Source of the DNA: Sthenelais limicola
Lineage: Eukaryota > Annelida > Polychaeta > Phyllodocida > Sigalionidae
Assembly: GCA_942159475.1 (NCBI GenBank)
Contig: OW804097.1
Coordinates: forward strand, 56,130,986 to 56,194,985
Length of the DNA: 64,000 nucleotides
Direction: 5' to 3'
In this document: positions 22,261 to 32,250 of the stretch, piece after piece
How positions within the stretch are numbered: the first letter of the stretch is position 1
Layout: every line of letters starts with the position of its first letter
The notes under the pieces: model-generated
The model's database searches: none
The model's input: only the letters and a program-made list of their open reading frames with translations
What the model was told of the DNA's origin: nothing
Position numbers and translations under genes: made by a program

Positions 22261-22305
22261 GCCGGGGGAGAGTGAGGGGATGAGAGAAAGGGTGGGAGAG
22301 GTGGG

Positions 22306-22501
22306 AATTTTAAAAAACAGGAGAGAAGCTGGAGGAGGTGTTGACCGGTGGCTGGACCGAGAGGAAGTGAGGAAGAGTAGTGGGGGTAGGATAGTGAAGT
22401 GGGAGTGAGTGTAGGTGGCGTTCAGGTATGTGGGGGTTGTGAGAGTTGCTCCCAGGTGGCAACAATGATCGGGCATAAGCGCATAAGCTCCATGCCTTGA
22501 C
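22306..22501 (-). repeat. Split direct repeat A2
   Basis: 196-bp segment identical to 26996-27191 (aattttaaaaaacagg to catgccttgac); internal copy of the 5' terminal repeat. Confidence 0.85.
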
Positions 22502-22560
22502 CATTATTGCGGCACCTGTGAACATAAGACTAGAAGCATGGCTTTGGAGATATAATTTTT

Positions 22561-22666
22561 ATTTTGAGTAAAAGAGGTAATGATATAGGTAAGTATATTT
22601 GTTTTAAGAAATTATATAAAGAAGGTGAAAAATAATAATAGATAAATAATAATTGAAATTAATTAG
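22561..22666 (-). repeat. Split direct repeat B1
   Basis: Identical 106-bp partner of 22155-22260, placed just after the recombinase gene in element orientation. Confidence 0.85.
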
Positions 22667-22721
22667 CCAAGGCTCCCAGAATTGGGTATGAGGAGTGGTG
22701 GGTGGGGGTAAAGGAAGGCCT

Positions 22722-23650
22722 TTATGATTGTGATATTGCAGCATTTAGGGAAGTGCTGACCCTCTTGGAGGGGTTGTTATAGATATATTTTTTATGAGAG
22801 TCTGATCTCCACGATCCAAATTTTTGTATATCAAGTTCGGGTACGCCCTGGGAGAATGCCTCAGTGGCTGCCGCCTTCCTGAGCGAGTGGAGGGACAGTT
22901 TTACTGGGTCAAGGCCACATGTTCTTATTGATGTGTCCCATTGTTTTTTGATAAACGAGACCGGCATGGGCCTTAGTGAACCAGTGAATACCAAGAAAGG
23001 CTGCAGCGCTGATGTTGTGGGGGACACTGCTAACATGGCTTTTATGGCCGCTACGACACACCAGGTCGGGTCACTGGCCGCATGTAATGTCCTGTGCTGA
23101 TGTTGTACTGCTCTCTGAGCATTCTTGGCATGCTTGATCGTAATTGTCGCTTGGTCCTTATTGACGATCACATCTCCCCTGGTGAGATGTTTCTGGTGGT
23201 CGAACGTTTTGACAGAGGGCGGGGCCACCTCCGACTGTCTCATGGCCCCGAAGAATAAAGTCAAGAGAGCTGCTTTTATCGCGGTGCCCTCTTCGAGGTG
23301 TGCTGCCTGAGTTACTACCTGCCTTAGGGCAGTCATGCTGATGGGGGTTTTTGGTGATGGGGAGTAGTCACTCCTCCTCTCTATGCCCTCCAGTGAGATG
23401 GTTGATCTCACTGAGGCTGAGGCCCCTTCTCCTCCAGTGCTCTCTTATATGAGACAGGTGATTGATTCTTTATGGATGCTGGGCATTTTATGTGTAGTGC
23501 GAGGTATTCTACGTATTCGCACACTACACTAAAGCGCACTTCCTCTGCTGTGATGCCTCTCCACCGCAGGAATGCTAGGAACAGGGTCGCTGATGATTTT
23601 CTGTTCCTCTCTGTGCCGGGGGCTCGAGCTGCTTTCTGTCGGTCGAGCAC
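22722..23650 (-). CDS. Tyrosine recombinase of the Ngaro-like element (one frameshift)
   Basis: Two adjoining frames. 23650-23408 is the helical core-binding part (KAARAPGTERNRKSS...FLRWRG). 23411-22722 is the catalytic domain. Visible catalytic residues are the arginine in FFGAMRQSEVA, HxxR in LSLHSLRKAA, the tryptophan in FGSWRSDSHKKYI, and the nucleophile tyrosine in that KKYIY segment. The frames overlap by four bases but differ by one position, so either a single indel broke the gene near 23410 or a frameshift is used. The N-terminal part overlaps the end of the RT-RNase H gene (from 23529), as is common in YR elements. It would catalyse integration of the circular DNA intermediate. Confidence 0.8.
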
Positions 23651-25904
23651 CAGCCCCTGAAGATATTGGGCGGCCGGATCTGCAACAGATAGGAGATCTT
23701 ATACTGTTGAATATGTACATGCATGGTTGGATGATGCACAGATTATTTTTTACATATGCTTCTCTGGCTCTAGCAGCTAGCTTATTGGAGAGATGGCTGA
23801 TAGCTAGGCGCTTCACCAGAGGGGTGTTAGCATCCAGAAACACAAAATCTAAGTCATATATTGCCTGCAGCATCCACAGCTGCCTGCACGATTCTAAGAA
23901 GACTTTATTCCGGGTCCTGCCTGACGTTGCGACACAGTTGACGACCGGGTCTCTGCATTTGAATATGACACGGTACCCTCTGTGACTATTATTGATGAAG
24001 GTGTGTGCGGCGACTACTAGGTTGGCGCACTGTGCCTCTGAGGTCCAGCCGACTCCATCACCCACTGGCGCCACTTGTATGTCATATGCTGAGTTACCAC
24101 AGATTCCAGCAATACCAGTGGGGCTGGCATCAACCTGTACCACTACTTCACATCTTTCCGATCTCAATAGGGTTTTGCCATTCCATTGAGATGCAAATGA
24201 CATGAACCACTCTAGGTCCCTCCTCATGTCTTCTGTGACAAGGACTGTTTCATCCTTAACTGACCTTAGTCCCTCTAGTAGTCTGGATATAAAGACCCTG
24301 GCCGGCTTTATGCACTTGCTTATGTGGAGGAGTTTTCCTATCACCGATTGAAGGTATTTTAAGGGGATTGAGGACTTCCTTGCTACATCCCCAGCTACAC
24401 CTAGTACTTCCTTGACCTTTTCTTCAGGGATGGACAGCTCCATCTTCTTCGCATTGGCTGTGATTCCCAGCCAGGTCACAACATGTAGTGGGCCCTGGCG
24501 CTTTTCTTCTGCTTCTGGCAGGCCCAGTTCTTTTAGTAGATGTGCGGCGTCCTCCAGGTGGCGCCGGCACGCCGCCTCATCGTTGGAGACAATAATGAGG
24601 TCATCGAGGTACATTCTCGACCAGATGCCCCTCGATGCCAGGATGCCAACTATTCTGTCGGCGACCCTTTGCATATGCATTGAAGAACATCTAGCCCCGA
24701 ATGGCATGGCCGTTTCCATGTAGAACCGACCCTTCCATTTTATGCACTGGAGGGGCCAGTCTAGAGGGTCAGATCGGAAGTTCTTGTAGGCCCTCGATAT
24801 ATCCATAGTTGCCATGTATGCTCTGTTTCCCACTACCTTAAGCCTCTCTGCAATGTCATCAATGCCAGGGAGACCATGGGAACGTATCTTCCCATAAATA
24901 GCGTTTTTTCTAATATAGGAGTTGACTGACGCCTCCTGTGGGAACGTCATATCTAGTATGATGCGTCGCTCCCCTGGGTCTTTCTTAGGGCGAGTCATCA
25001 GGGGAGATACATGGCACCACGGGGAGAAAGGGGGCGTGGCCATGGGCCCCACAATGCCACCCTTCTCCAGTTCTTTCTTGATATACTTGTCAACACTCGC
25101 TGGGAAGTTATTCGCGCTAGGGTGGTTATCACAATCTTGAGTATTGCTAGTAGGACCGAGGTACCCCAGCGGGAATCCATATTTTAAGAAACTCAGCAGT
25201 TCAAAATCGTCCTCTCCCTCCACAAGGTATTTTTCCCATCCATCCATGTTTAGCTCAGATGGGACCAATAGCTTAGCACCTTTGTGGTTGGGGACGCCAG
25301 ATCTTTTAACACATGAGTATATTTTAACGAGATCTGTACAGTAGTGTTCTGTGCTTACCATTTCGGGCCAGTGTTGTTTACGGTGTGCACTGAAAGATTC
25401 GGGGTCAGCTGGCGCTGGGCACAGTAGGCCGTCCGTCTCGCAGTATTTCCTAATGGCATCAAAGTCTATGGACACATTAGTGTCGGATTCACTTGCAGCT
25501 CCATTGCTGGTAGCCACGCTATCAGTTTCGGTGGTTTTTTCTGATGTCTGAAGCTTGTGATCGCCGATCCTTTGTTTCTTGGCGATCCTGTGGGGCTCTG
25601 TTTGTTGACAGTGGCCGCCATCTTGGTATGACGCTCCAATCCCGCTCCAACTCTCACCCCCACGAGAGCCTGGACGAGATGAGGTGGCCCGGGAGCCGGC
25701 GTGGGCGCCGCCATCTTTGTTATGATCAGATTGAGTTGACGAACATTTTACATTCACACTGGTAGCGGTAGTTTTTCCTTGGGAAGAGGAGACTCCGCTG
25801 TTTCCCCCTTCGTGTATCCTATACAAAGGGGGAACTACATGTTTTTTGAAGGGAAAGGGAGAAGGGGAGCTCCACCGCTTCCCTTCCCTTGCTGGGCCGA
25901 CCAA
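23529..25904 (-). CDS. Reverse transcriptase-RNase H polyprotein of the Ngaro-like element
   Basis: An open frame of 791 residues. A serine/threonine-rich leader covers about the first 150. RT follows, with ILDMTFP near residue 318, ATMDISRAYKNF near 370 and the catalytic MYLDDLIIVSND near 431. RNase H begins near 590 with VVVQVDASPTG and a later acidic site (TSEAQCANLVVA). No methyltransferase domain is seen. It overlaps the end of gag by 70 nt in another frame and overlaps the start of the recombinase at its 3' end. It copies element RNA and removes the template strand. No lesion is visible in this frame. Confidence 0.85.
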   Translation of the reverse strand: MVGPAREGKRWSSPSPFPFKKHVVPPLYRIHEGGNSGVSSSQGKTTATSVNVKCSSTQSDHNKDGGAHAGSRATSSRPGSRGGESWSGIGASYQDGGHCQQTEPHRIAKKQRIGDHKLQTSEKTTETDSVATSNGAASESDTNVSIDFDAIRKYCETDGLLCPAPADPESFSAHRKQHWPEMVSTEHYCTDLVKIYSCVKRSGVPNHKGAKLLVPSELNMDGWEKYLVEGEDDFELLSFLKYGFPLGYLGPTSNTQDCDNHPSANNFPASVDKYIKKELEKGGIVGPMATPPFSPWCHVSPLMTRPKKDPGERRIILDMTFPQEASVNSYIRKNAIYGKIRSHGLPGIDDIAERLKVVGNRAYMATMDISRAYKNFRSDPLDWPLQCIKWKGRFYMETAMPFGARCSSMHMQRVADRIVGILASRGIWSRMYLDDLIIVSNDEAACRRHLEDAAHLLKELGLPEAEEKRQGPLHVVTWLGITANAKKMELSIPEEKVKEVLGVAGDVARKSSIPLKYLQSVIGKLLHISKCIKPARVFISRLLEGLRSVKDETVLVTEDMRRDLEWFMSFASQWNGKTLLRSERCEVVVQVDASPTGIAGICGNSAYDIQVAPVGDGVGWTSEAQCANLVVAAHTFINNSHRGYRVIFKCRDPVVNCVATSGRTRNKVFLESCRQLWMLQAIYDLDFVFLDANTPLVKRLAISHLSNKLAARAREAYVKNNLCIIQPCMYIFNSIRSPICCRSGRPISSGAGARPTESSSSPRHREEQKIISDPVPSIPAVERHHSRGSAL

Positions 25905-26968
25905 CCCTGATCACTGGCCAGTCGGGTGCAGTCCCCCACCCTGTGGTTGAACGCCTTTCCTTTCACAGAGAAGCAGTAGGCACACCCATGTAGCATGTTA
26001 GTATTTCCGTTGTAGTGATCTCCATCATGTCTACATCCCTGTGGAGCGTTCCAGTCTTGGCAGATCGAGCCCTTTTGCACATGTTGGTCGGGCTTTCTGC
26101 TTGTGTGGACGTTTGAGTTATTGGGCCTTGTTGCAGAGGTATGTTTCACTTTATTGTCGCCCAGTGCGGCGGCCCTATTTCGCATGGTTTGTATCTCCTG
26201 TTGATCGGACCACTTAATTACTCCTTTCTCTATTCTATCGAACAGGTTCTGAGAGAAGCGTCTGACTGTAGGCCAAGGCAGAAGCTGTGCATCTTCCAGA
26301 ACGTCCTGTGTGTGAGCCATGATATATGTATCATCAGAGTGGTCCTGCCGCTGGGGATCCCGCACCAGCGAAACCAAGCCATAGGCATATTCAAGAAGCT
26401 CCATCCTAGGTCGGTATTCTAATTTCAACTTAAGAGTGGCAGCTCCTTCCTTTTCGAGGTACATATAAGGCTTCCTGATCAGTTTTTTAATGTATAAGTC
26501 AGATGCAATAGATGCCTTACCATCCGCCCTTGGGGCGAAGTATTCCTCCCGGGCGAATTCCCGCTCAATGTATCCCTCAGCGTCCTGGCTTGACCTCAAC
26601 GCTTTGGGGGTCGGGATGTCGATCTTGACCGGCTCTTCCTCCGTGGGAATATCATTACTTCCACTCACCCAGAAACCATCTAGGTTGTCGAGCCTGCCGA
26701 GAAGAGTAGTGACTGTAGTTGCCATCCCAGCTACTGCTTTTTCTACCCTGGAGATGCGATCATCTGGGGCCTCTGGTTCCTCGGGATTTTCTGTCGTTGT
26801 GCGTCGACGCTTGGCCGTTACAGTGCGCTTGGGCTCTGCTTTCTTTTGTGGGTTGACCACTGCTCCTTTCTTCGATTTTCCAGCCGTGCTTTTAGCAGCA
26901 GGCTTCTGCTTGGCTCTGGTAGTTCTTCCTGTCATCTTTAGTAGTAGTTGTATGTAACTTACTGCCAA
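25835..26968 (-). CDS. Gag-like protein of the Ngaro-like element
   Basis: 377 residues; the second methionine (residue 12, MTGRTTRAKQKP) is an equally good start. The N-terminus is very basic (KSTAGKSKKGA, KRTVTAKRRR) and could bind nucleic acid or target the nucleus. The middle is acidic and helical. Near residues 297-345 a Cys/His region (CQDWNAPQGC...H, then CAYC...HRVGDC) resembles the zinc-binding segments found in YR-element gag proteins. Its 3' end overlaps the RT frame, so translation is probably coupled. Confidence 0.75.
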   Translation of the reverse strand: MAVSYIQLLLKMTGRTTRAKQKPAAKSTAGKSKKGAVVNPQKKAEPKRTVTAKRRRTTTENPEEPEAPDDRISRVEKAVAGMATTVTTLLGRLDNLDGFWVSGSNDIPTEEEPVKIDIPTPKALRSSQDAEGYIEREFAREEYFAPRADGKASIASDLYIKKLIRKPYMYLEKEGAATLKLKLEYRPRMELLEYAYGLVSLVRDPQRQDHSDDTYIMAHTQDVLEDAQLLPWPTVRRFSQNLFDRIEKGVIKWSDQQEIQTMRNRAAALGDNKVKHTSATRPNNSNVHTSRKPDQHVQKGSICQDWNAPQGCRHDGDHYNGNTNMLHGCAYCFSVKGKAFNHRVGDCTRLASDQGWSAQQGKGSGGAPLLPFPSKNM

Positions 26969-26995
26969 GAATTAATAACCGTTGGGCTGGCCAAC

Positions 26996-27191
26996 AATTT
27001 TAAAAAACAGGAGAGAAGCTGGAGGAGGTGTTGACCGGTGGCTGGACCGAGAGGAAGTGAGGAAGAGTAGTGGGGGTAGGATAGTGAAGTGGGAGTGAGT
27101 GTAGGTGGCGTTCAGGTATGTGGGGGTTGTGAGAGTTGCTCCCAGGTGGCAACAATGATCGGGCATAAGCGCATAAGCTCCATGCCTTGAC
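26996..27191 (-). repeat. Split direct repeat A1
   Basis: 5' terminal repeat of the Ngaro-like element, identical over 196 bp to 22306-22501. It probably holds the promoter, being upstream of gag. Confidence 0.85.
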
Positions 27192-27193
27192 AA

Positions 27194-27639
27194 TGTGTAT
27201 GGGACATGTAATGTCCACTCATGGTGTTGGGTGGTGCTGTCTGCTGAGGTTAGTATGCTTGTACTAGCCCAGTGGGCAGTACCAGTTCACTTGACCACAT
27301 ATACAATTTTATGTGAGTCTTTCTTCTATATTCATATTTACCCTACTGTATGTTACCTTTTATGTCTTTATCAAACTATAGACTATTGTAATGCATTTAA
27401 TCTCATGTCTGTATGTACAACTTTTACTGCCATTTGTACACAGCATGTACTTACCAATGCTTCGGACACCATATTTGTGTTGGTGAGAAAAGCAAGAGGT
27501 GGCTGGTCCACCTCTACCAGAGCAAGTCGTTGGGGGACTTGTCCCAAGAAGCGTAATAAAGAGATAATGCAAAAGGTCTTTCCTTGTTGTGTGTCTTTTA
27601 TTACCATAGCTGAGCGGATCAAATCCGAAGATCACTACA
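27194..27639 (+). repeat. 5' LTR of a Ty3/gypsy-like retrotransposon
   Basis: Ends ...atcactaca and is followed directly by attggtgccgtgacc, a typical primer-binding-site sequence. It contains an AATAAA-type signal (gtaataaagag, near 27555). It starts TGTGTATGGG within three bases of the Ngaro-like element's end, so the true 5' limit may lie on the other side of that insertion. Confidence 0.6.
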
Positions 27640-27734
27640 ATTGGTGCCGTGACCAAAGCTCGCCTTGGGATAAGGTCAGATGGAGAACTAGATTGATTCT
27701 AGGTTCCAAGAACTGTTAAGAAAACAATAAAACG

Positions 27735-28561
27735 ATGGCGGCTTCCAAACCATTGGTTGATGTAGTCACACAGATACAGGACAATCTTGCTAAGTCCAAG
27801 ACTCCTCCCACTCCGAAAAAGGGTGGAGAGATGGGTGGTATCGGTGCAAAGCAGAAAACTATTCCGGTAGTGACTACATTGAATTCTGTTCTGCAGGGAG
27901 CGGATGGCATTGATGCAGCTGCTGCAGGATTTGACCCATAGGGGTACCGTGATCCGGCAAGGCAGCAAACAGAGTTCTAGGATGAGATTGAGTTATCTAC
28001 TCTGAGAGCGCAGGTGTTGAGTTGGAAAACAGTGTATTCTAACTCACATCAGCAACTCATTCAGATGAGAAAATCTGCGGACCAGTTAGCTGAGCAAAAT
28101 GCGGATTTGCAAGGTACTCTTGATGAGATATCTAAGGAGGCAACGTCTACCACTAGGAGACTAATGCCGGAAAGCGAGAAACTGAGAGCTGAGACCTCTC
28201 GTGTAGATGACCTCTCCAGACTGCAGAACCAGTGGCTGCAGGCAGAGGCAGAGACAGATATGGCGGATAGGATTGCTCGCACTCCTTTAAAATTTGCGGA
28301 CACACAGATTTACCCCCAGGGGTTACATTACTAGAGTTTGTGGTGCACATGGATGCTAACTATGGTGTGCATTCTAGAGAGAAAAGGGAGGCGGAATTTC
28401 TCAAATGTCGCCAAACTCCGAGACAAAATGGTAGGCAATTTGCCAATGAGATAGCGAAACATGCTAGGTATGCCTCTGGTGTTACTATGGACAGTACTTC
28501 GCGCTCATTGTGTATTAGAACTTACCTGACAGGACTGTCTGATAAAAAAATGGCATTGTGA
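27735..28561 (+). pseudogene. Gypsy gag remnants
   Basis: Three consecutive frames (27735-27941, 28014-28334, 28340-28561) in the expected place for gag: a basic, proline-rich start, a coiled-coil-like middle (ADQLAEQNADLQGTLDEI), then a capsid-like helical part (REAEFLKCRQTPRQNGRQ). Each break is a stop or frame change. Downstream near 28740 the knuckle CxxC-G-H pattern is recognisable but has a stop codon inside and lacks its last cysteine. Confidence 0.6.
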
Positions 28562-28990
28562 ATTTGATTTGGTTCAGAGGTAGAACCCGAAAAAGCAATT
28601 TCGGACGATATCGGCAAGGTAATACTACAGGCTGTACAGGCATGGCAATCAAAGAAGAAAACTGCGCCTAACACTGATTCTCCAGCTCCCTCTTCAGGAG
28701 GTGGGCGTGGCAGATTCAGGCAGTGGAAGCCTAAGGATTGCTAGTTTTGTGGTGAAGAGGTGCACATTGCATCCTGGTCCAGGCAGGCAAAAGTGCCTCT
28801 AAGACCTCGGATTCGGAAAACGCGGTAGGACCCGGACAGAAAAGCCTTACCTCAAGGCAGTGAGCTTTGTGGTGACTCAGATTCTATCTCAGAAGTGAGG
28901 TGGGGACAATCTGGGTTCCAAGTTGAACAAGATCAGATTGTGTTGGTCAAAAGCGGATCAACTAAATCAGCTTGAATTCAGAAAGTTTCT

Positions 28991-29242
28991 GTGCACGAAC
29001 AGGGAACTTTGGAGACCCCTACCAAATTGCTGGTACAGGGGAGATGGTATACCCCTGTGAGAGTAGGTGGGGGAAGTGGAAACTTTTTGGTTGATCCAGG
29101 AGCCAAGAAATTCTACGACTCGCTTCCAAATCCACCATCAATGACCCCGGTACGGATGGTGTGTGTGATGGGTAATGGAATGCCTATTGTTACATATGGA
29201 AGCGTGCTTTGTCCTTTGGAACTGGAGACCAGACTTATATGA
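28991..29242 (+). pseudogene. Gypsy aspartic protease remnant
   Basis: Contains NFLVDPGAKKFY at the position where retroviral-type proteases carry D-T/S-G-A. Here a proline replaces the threonine or serine next to the catalytic aspartate, which should abolish activity. Confidence 0.55.
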
Positions 29243-29377
29243 TTACTTGTCTCATGGTCAGTGGACTACAAGTTCCTGAGAGCGGGATAATGGGTGCGGA
29301 TTTTTATTACGTACACCAGTGTAATCTAGATTGGTCAGGGACTTTCTTCTTGGTTAATTTCGGGTCTTCTGTAACTT

Positions 29378-29932
29378 GTGAGTTATGGAAAACACCTGTT
29401 CTGTTGCAGAACCGAGAGTTCCTCTGTTAAGTCGGTAGAGGTAGAGAATGTAATTGTGGGGAGAGAGGTGAAACTACTAAAGGCAGTTATCCTCAAAACT
29501 AGATCGGTTACTCTGGCCAAACTTGATCTTGCCAGTGGCTCAGTCACATCGAATGATGGAATGATGTTTGAGCCAGACCAACGATTTTTGAAAGATTTAG
29601 CCTTGGGCAGCCTGAATACTTATGTACCAGGCAACGGTTCTCCGGCCGTGGTGGCTTTCTCCAATCCGACTGGTCGCACATTGAAGATAAGACGGAACAG
29701 GGTGGTTGGCAGAGTGTTTGGAGTTGCTTTGGTGGCTCAAGATTCTTTGTCTGATGAAGGGAATAATGAGGATTTGATCAGAGAAGCAATCATTAATTCC
29801 ATACAGGTGCTGGAGTCTCCTGTAGCGGATGATGATCTGATCTCTCCTACTCTTCCCATTCCACCCACTACAGAGTGTCCGCTGGCGAAGATGATTAATG
29901 ACTCAGACTTGTCCGAAGTCCATGAAAAATGA
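29378..29932 (+). pseudogene. Gypsy pol segment between protease and RT
   Basis: 184 residues, including a beta-rich stretch (VVAFSNPTGRTLKIRRNRVVG) typical of the region just before RT in gypsy pol proteins. The linker to RT is out of frame. Confidence 0.5.
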
Positions 29933-29992
29933 AATGCTCTAAATCTCTTAGAGGAGTTTTGAAGCTGTTTTTCTCTTCCAGGAGATAAGGCT

Positions 29993-30811
29993 TTGGGATG
30001 TACCCATAAGGTCCGCCATGTAATTGATACTGACGATGCTTGTCCGATCAAACAAGCATACAGGCGGATTCCAGTTGCTAAACGTGATAAGGCGAAAGCA
30101 GAAATCTGGAAGATGTATAGAGAAGGCCGAATTAAGCATAGCAGTAGCCCTTGGGGAGCTCCTATTGTTATGGTGGCCAAGAAGGATGGGACACAGAGAT
30201 TCTGTGTAGATTATCGTCAGTTGAACTCTGTCATGATTAAAGACAGTTTTCCTCTGCCTAGGATTAATGAGTGTGTTGAGGCTCTTGGTGGAAACCAATG
30301 GTTTTGCACACTAGATCTTGAAAGCAGATATTGGCAAGTGGCCATAGATGAGGATAGCAAAGAAAAGACTGCTTTTCTCTCTAGTGTGGGCTTAATTCAG
30401 TTCAAAGTTATGGCTTTCGAACTGTGTAATGCCCCAGCCACTTTCCTACACATGATGGACAATATGTTGGATGGACTCAAATGGAAGTCATGTTTAGTCT
30501 ATTTAGATGACATTGTGGTTTTTGGAAAGACGCTTGATGAGGGTCTCCTTAGCCTCAGACTCGTTTTAGAGAGGATCAAAGACTACAGATTGAGGTTGAA
30601 GCTGAAGAAGTGTGAATTCTTCCTTCGGCAAGTCGAGTACCTAGGCCGAATTGTTTCGGGGACGCCAATCCTAAACAGATTGAGAAAGTCCAAAATTGGC
30701 CAGTCCCCACAAATGCTAAGGAGAGTAGACAGTTCATTGGGTTTGCTTCTTACTATAGGGAGTTTCAACCTAATTTTGGTGAAATTGTCTCTCCTCTGCA
30801 GGATATTGTGA
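29993..30811 (+). pseudogene. Gypsy reverse transcriptase (frameshifted)
   Basis: RT motifs in order: HSSSPWGAPIVMVAKKDG, RFCVDYRQLN, FCTLDLESRYWQV, KTAFLSS, FELCNAPATF and LVYLDDIVVF, the catalytic YLDD. After EYLGRIVSG (near 30655) the frame shifts; the expected thumb sequence continues in another frame up to about 30810. The normal glycine in the F-G-L-x-NAPATF box is glutamate here. Confidence 0.8.
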
Positions 30812-31656
30812 TGGCTGCATGCAAGGATAAACGCTATACCAGACCAATAGTTTGGACTCCTCAGTGTCAGGCTGCATTTAGCAAGGTCAAGGAATTGCTA
30901 ACCAAAGCACTAGTACTGGGATACCCCCAGAAGGTGGGAGATTTTATTCTAGATACTGATGCAAGTGGTTTTGGAATGGCTGGAATCCTCTCACAGGTAC
31001 AGGATGGACGTGAAGTTGTCTTGGGTTATGCTAGTAATAGTTTGTCTAAAGCTCAGAAGAACTATTGTGCTACAAAACGCGAGTTGCTTGCTATCCAGAC
31101 GTATCAGGCGAAGTTTAGACATTACCTTTTGGGTAATAGGAATTTCTATGTGAGGACGGATGATGCCTCTCTCCGTTGGTTGCTAAATTTCAAAGATCCG
31201 ACAGATATGCTTGCTAGGTGGTTGACTACCTTGCAGGAGTATGGGTTGGATCAGAGCATGATTCTGCACCGGGCAGGCCGGAAGCATGAGAATGCTGATG
31301 CCCTGTCTCGCTTGCCGACACATAAGTGTGTAAGACCGGATTGTCAAGGTTGCGGACTGCATGACGCTGTGTTAGCCACTACTGAAGTCTCTCAAGAGGC
31401 TGGTAGTGATAAGCTACGAGAAGCTCAGCAGTCTGATCCGATGATCAAGAGAATAATTGCTATGTTGGATGGCTCAGAAGAAATTCCTAGTAGAGAAGAT
31501 CTTTCTGGGGAGTCCGATGAATTTCAGACTTTTGTTCAACACCTAGGCAGTATGGAAATGAGAGACGGTGTGCTATGCTTGGGCTGGGTCTGGCTAGCCA
31601 CTGGAAGAAAGTATTGGAGAAAGGTGATCCATGCTTCAATGTCTTCTCGTGTCTAA
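30808..31656 (+). pseudogene. Gypsy RNase H and start of the integrase linker
   Basis: Begins after the frameshift with VWTPQCQAAFSKVKELL; then DFILDTDASGFGMAGILSQ (first catalytic Asp), ATKRELLAI (catalytic Glu) and FYVRTDDASLRWLL; ends with ENADALSRLP and a Cys/His linker (CVRPDCQGCGLHD). Similarity stops before the integrase zinc-binding domain. Confidence 0.75.
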
Positions 31657-31657
31657 G

Positions 31658-32250
31658 ATGGCTGACGCCCACTCTGACGATTTTGGACTGTCTGAGTCCG
31701 AGGGCGAGTTGTTAACTGACGCCGAAGCCATGCGGGTGTTGGACTCGTTAATCGAGCTGATGAGGGAGAAGTAAGTGCTCCCAGTCCTTTTCAAGTGGAG
31801 GAAGAAGACATGGACGTAGATCACTACACCCTTATATTTGTGAACAGTCTTGGTAAGAATAAAATGAACCGTCTCGATACCTACAAATTATATAAGATGC
31901 CCTCCCCCCTTTGCAAAAAGGCGAGAAAAAATTAATGAGGTTGATGTGCACTAGCTACATGTATGATACAAATGTTGACACAGCAGTTGTGTGTAAACCT
32001 AAGGGGGTGGGGGTGGGGGTAAAGTTAAGGAGATTGCCAAAAAGAAAATGTTAATGAGTAGAACCAGTCTAGGGTGCATACAAAGGCTCTGGAATAGCCT
32101 TGGTCAGGAAAGAACTATTGGCGAGGCAAACAGATTTAAATCAATCTTGAATAAACGGTATCTTTACACATTTAATCTTAAGGGTTCTCGAGCCTATTTG
32201 AGCACTGTTCAGTCGTGGCGAGTTCTGGAACTATTACCAAACTATGGATA
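31658..32250 (+). other. Small acidic reading frames of unknown origin
   Basis: An ATG frame (31658-31774, MADAHSDDFGLSESEGELL...) of 38 acidic residues stops at TAA. In a neighbouring frame 31757-31935 is open (SPFQVEEEDMDVDHYT), and 32048-32250 is open with GSRAYLSTVQSWRVLELLPN. The foldback element at 32251 interrupts the last. The three could be parts of one frameshifted protein. The sequence gagaa/GTAAGT at the first stop also looks like a splice donor. I do not recognise the family. Confidence 0.3.

Larger units (their letters stand above)
22155..27191 (-). mobile_element. Ngaro-like tyrosine-recombinase retrotransposon, structurally complete
   Basis: In minus orientation the order is A1 (27191-26996), gag, RT-RNase H, tyrosine recombinase, B1 (22666-22561), A2 (22501-22306), B2 (22260-22155). 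A1 and A2 are 196 bp and B1 and B2 106 bp; each pair looks identical by eye. This A1-ORFs-B1-A2-B2 layout is the split direct repeat arrangement known for Ngaro and PAT elements. No methyltransferase domain is seen, favouring Ngaro over DIRS/PAT. Identical repeats point to a recent insertion. Such elements integrate by recombination and make no target duplication; none is seen. Confidence 0.85.
27640..31656 (+). mobile_element. Ty3/gypsy-like retrotransposon, decayed and 3'-truncated
   Basis: Order: primer-binding site, gag remnants (27735-28561), a broken zinc knuckle near 28740, protease remnant (28991-29242), spacer protein (29378-29932), RT (29993-30811) and RNase H (30808-31656). Integrase and the 3' LTR are absent. 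Stops and frameshifts separate nearly every domain, so the element is inactive. It is oriented opposite to the adjoining Ngaro-like element. Confidence 0.8.

Noticed and set aside
22198..22525. Histidine/proline/serine-rich minus frames, repeated at 26972-27218
   Set aside because: They fall on the split direct repeats of the Ngaro-like element, which are non-coding terminal sequence.
23472..25765. Many plus-strand frames of 60-137 codons
   Set aside because: Antisense shadows of the minus-strand RT-RNase H and recombinase genes; no domain or splice support.
26141..26957. Plus frames of 93 and 155 codons
   Set aside because: Antisense to the gag gene of the Ngaro-like element.
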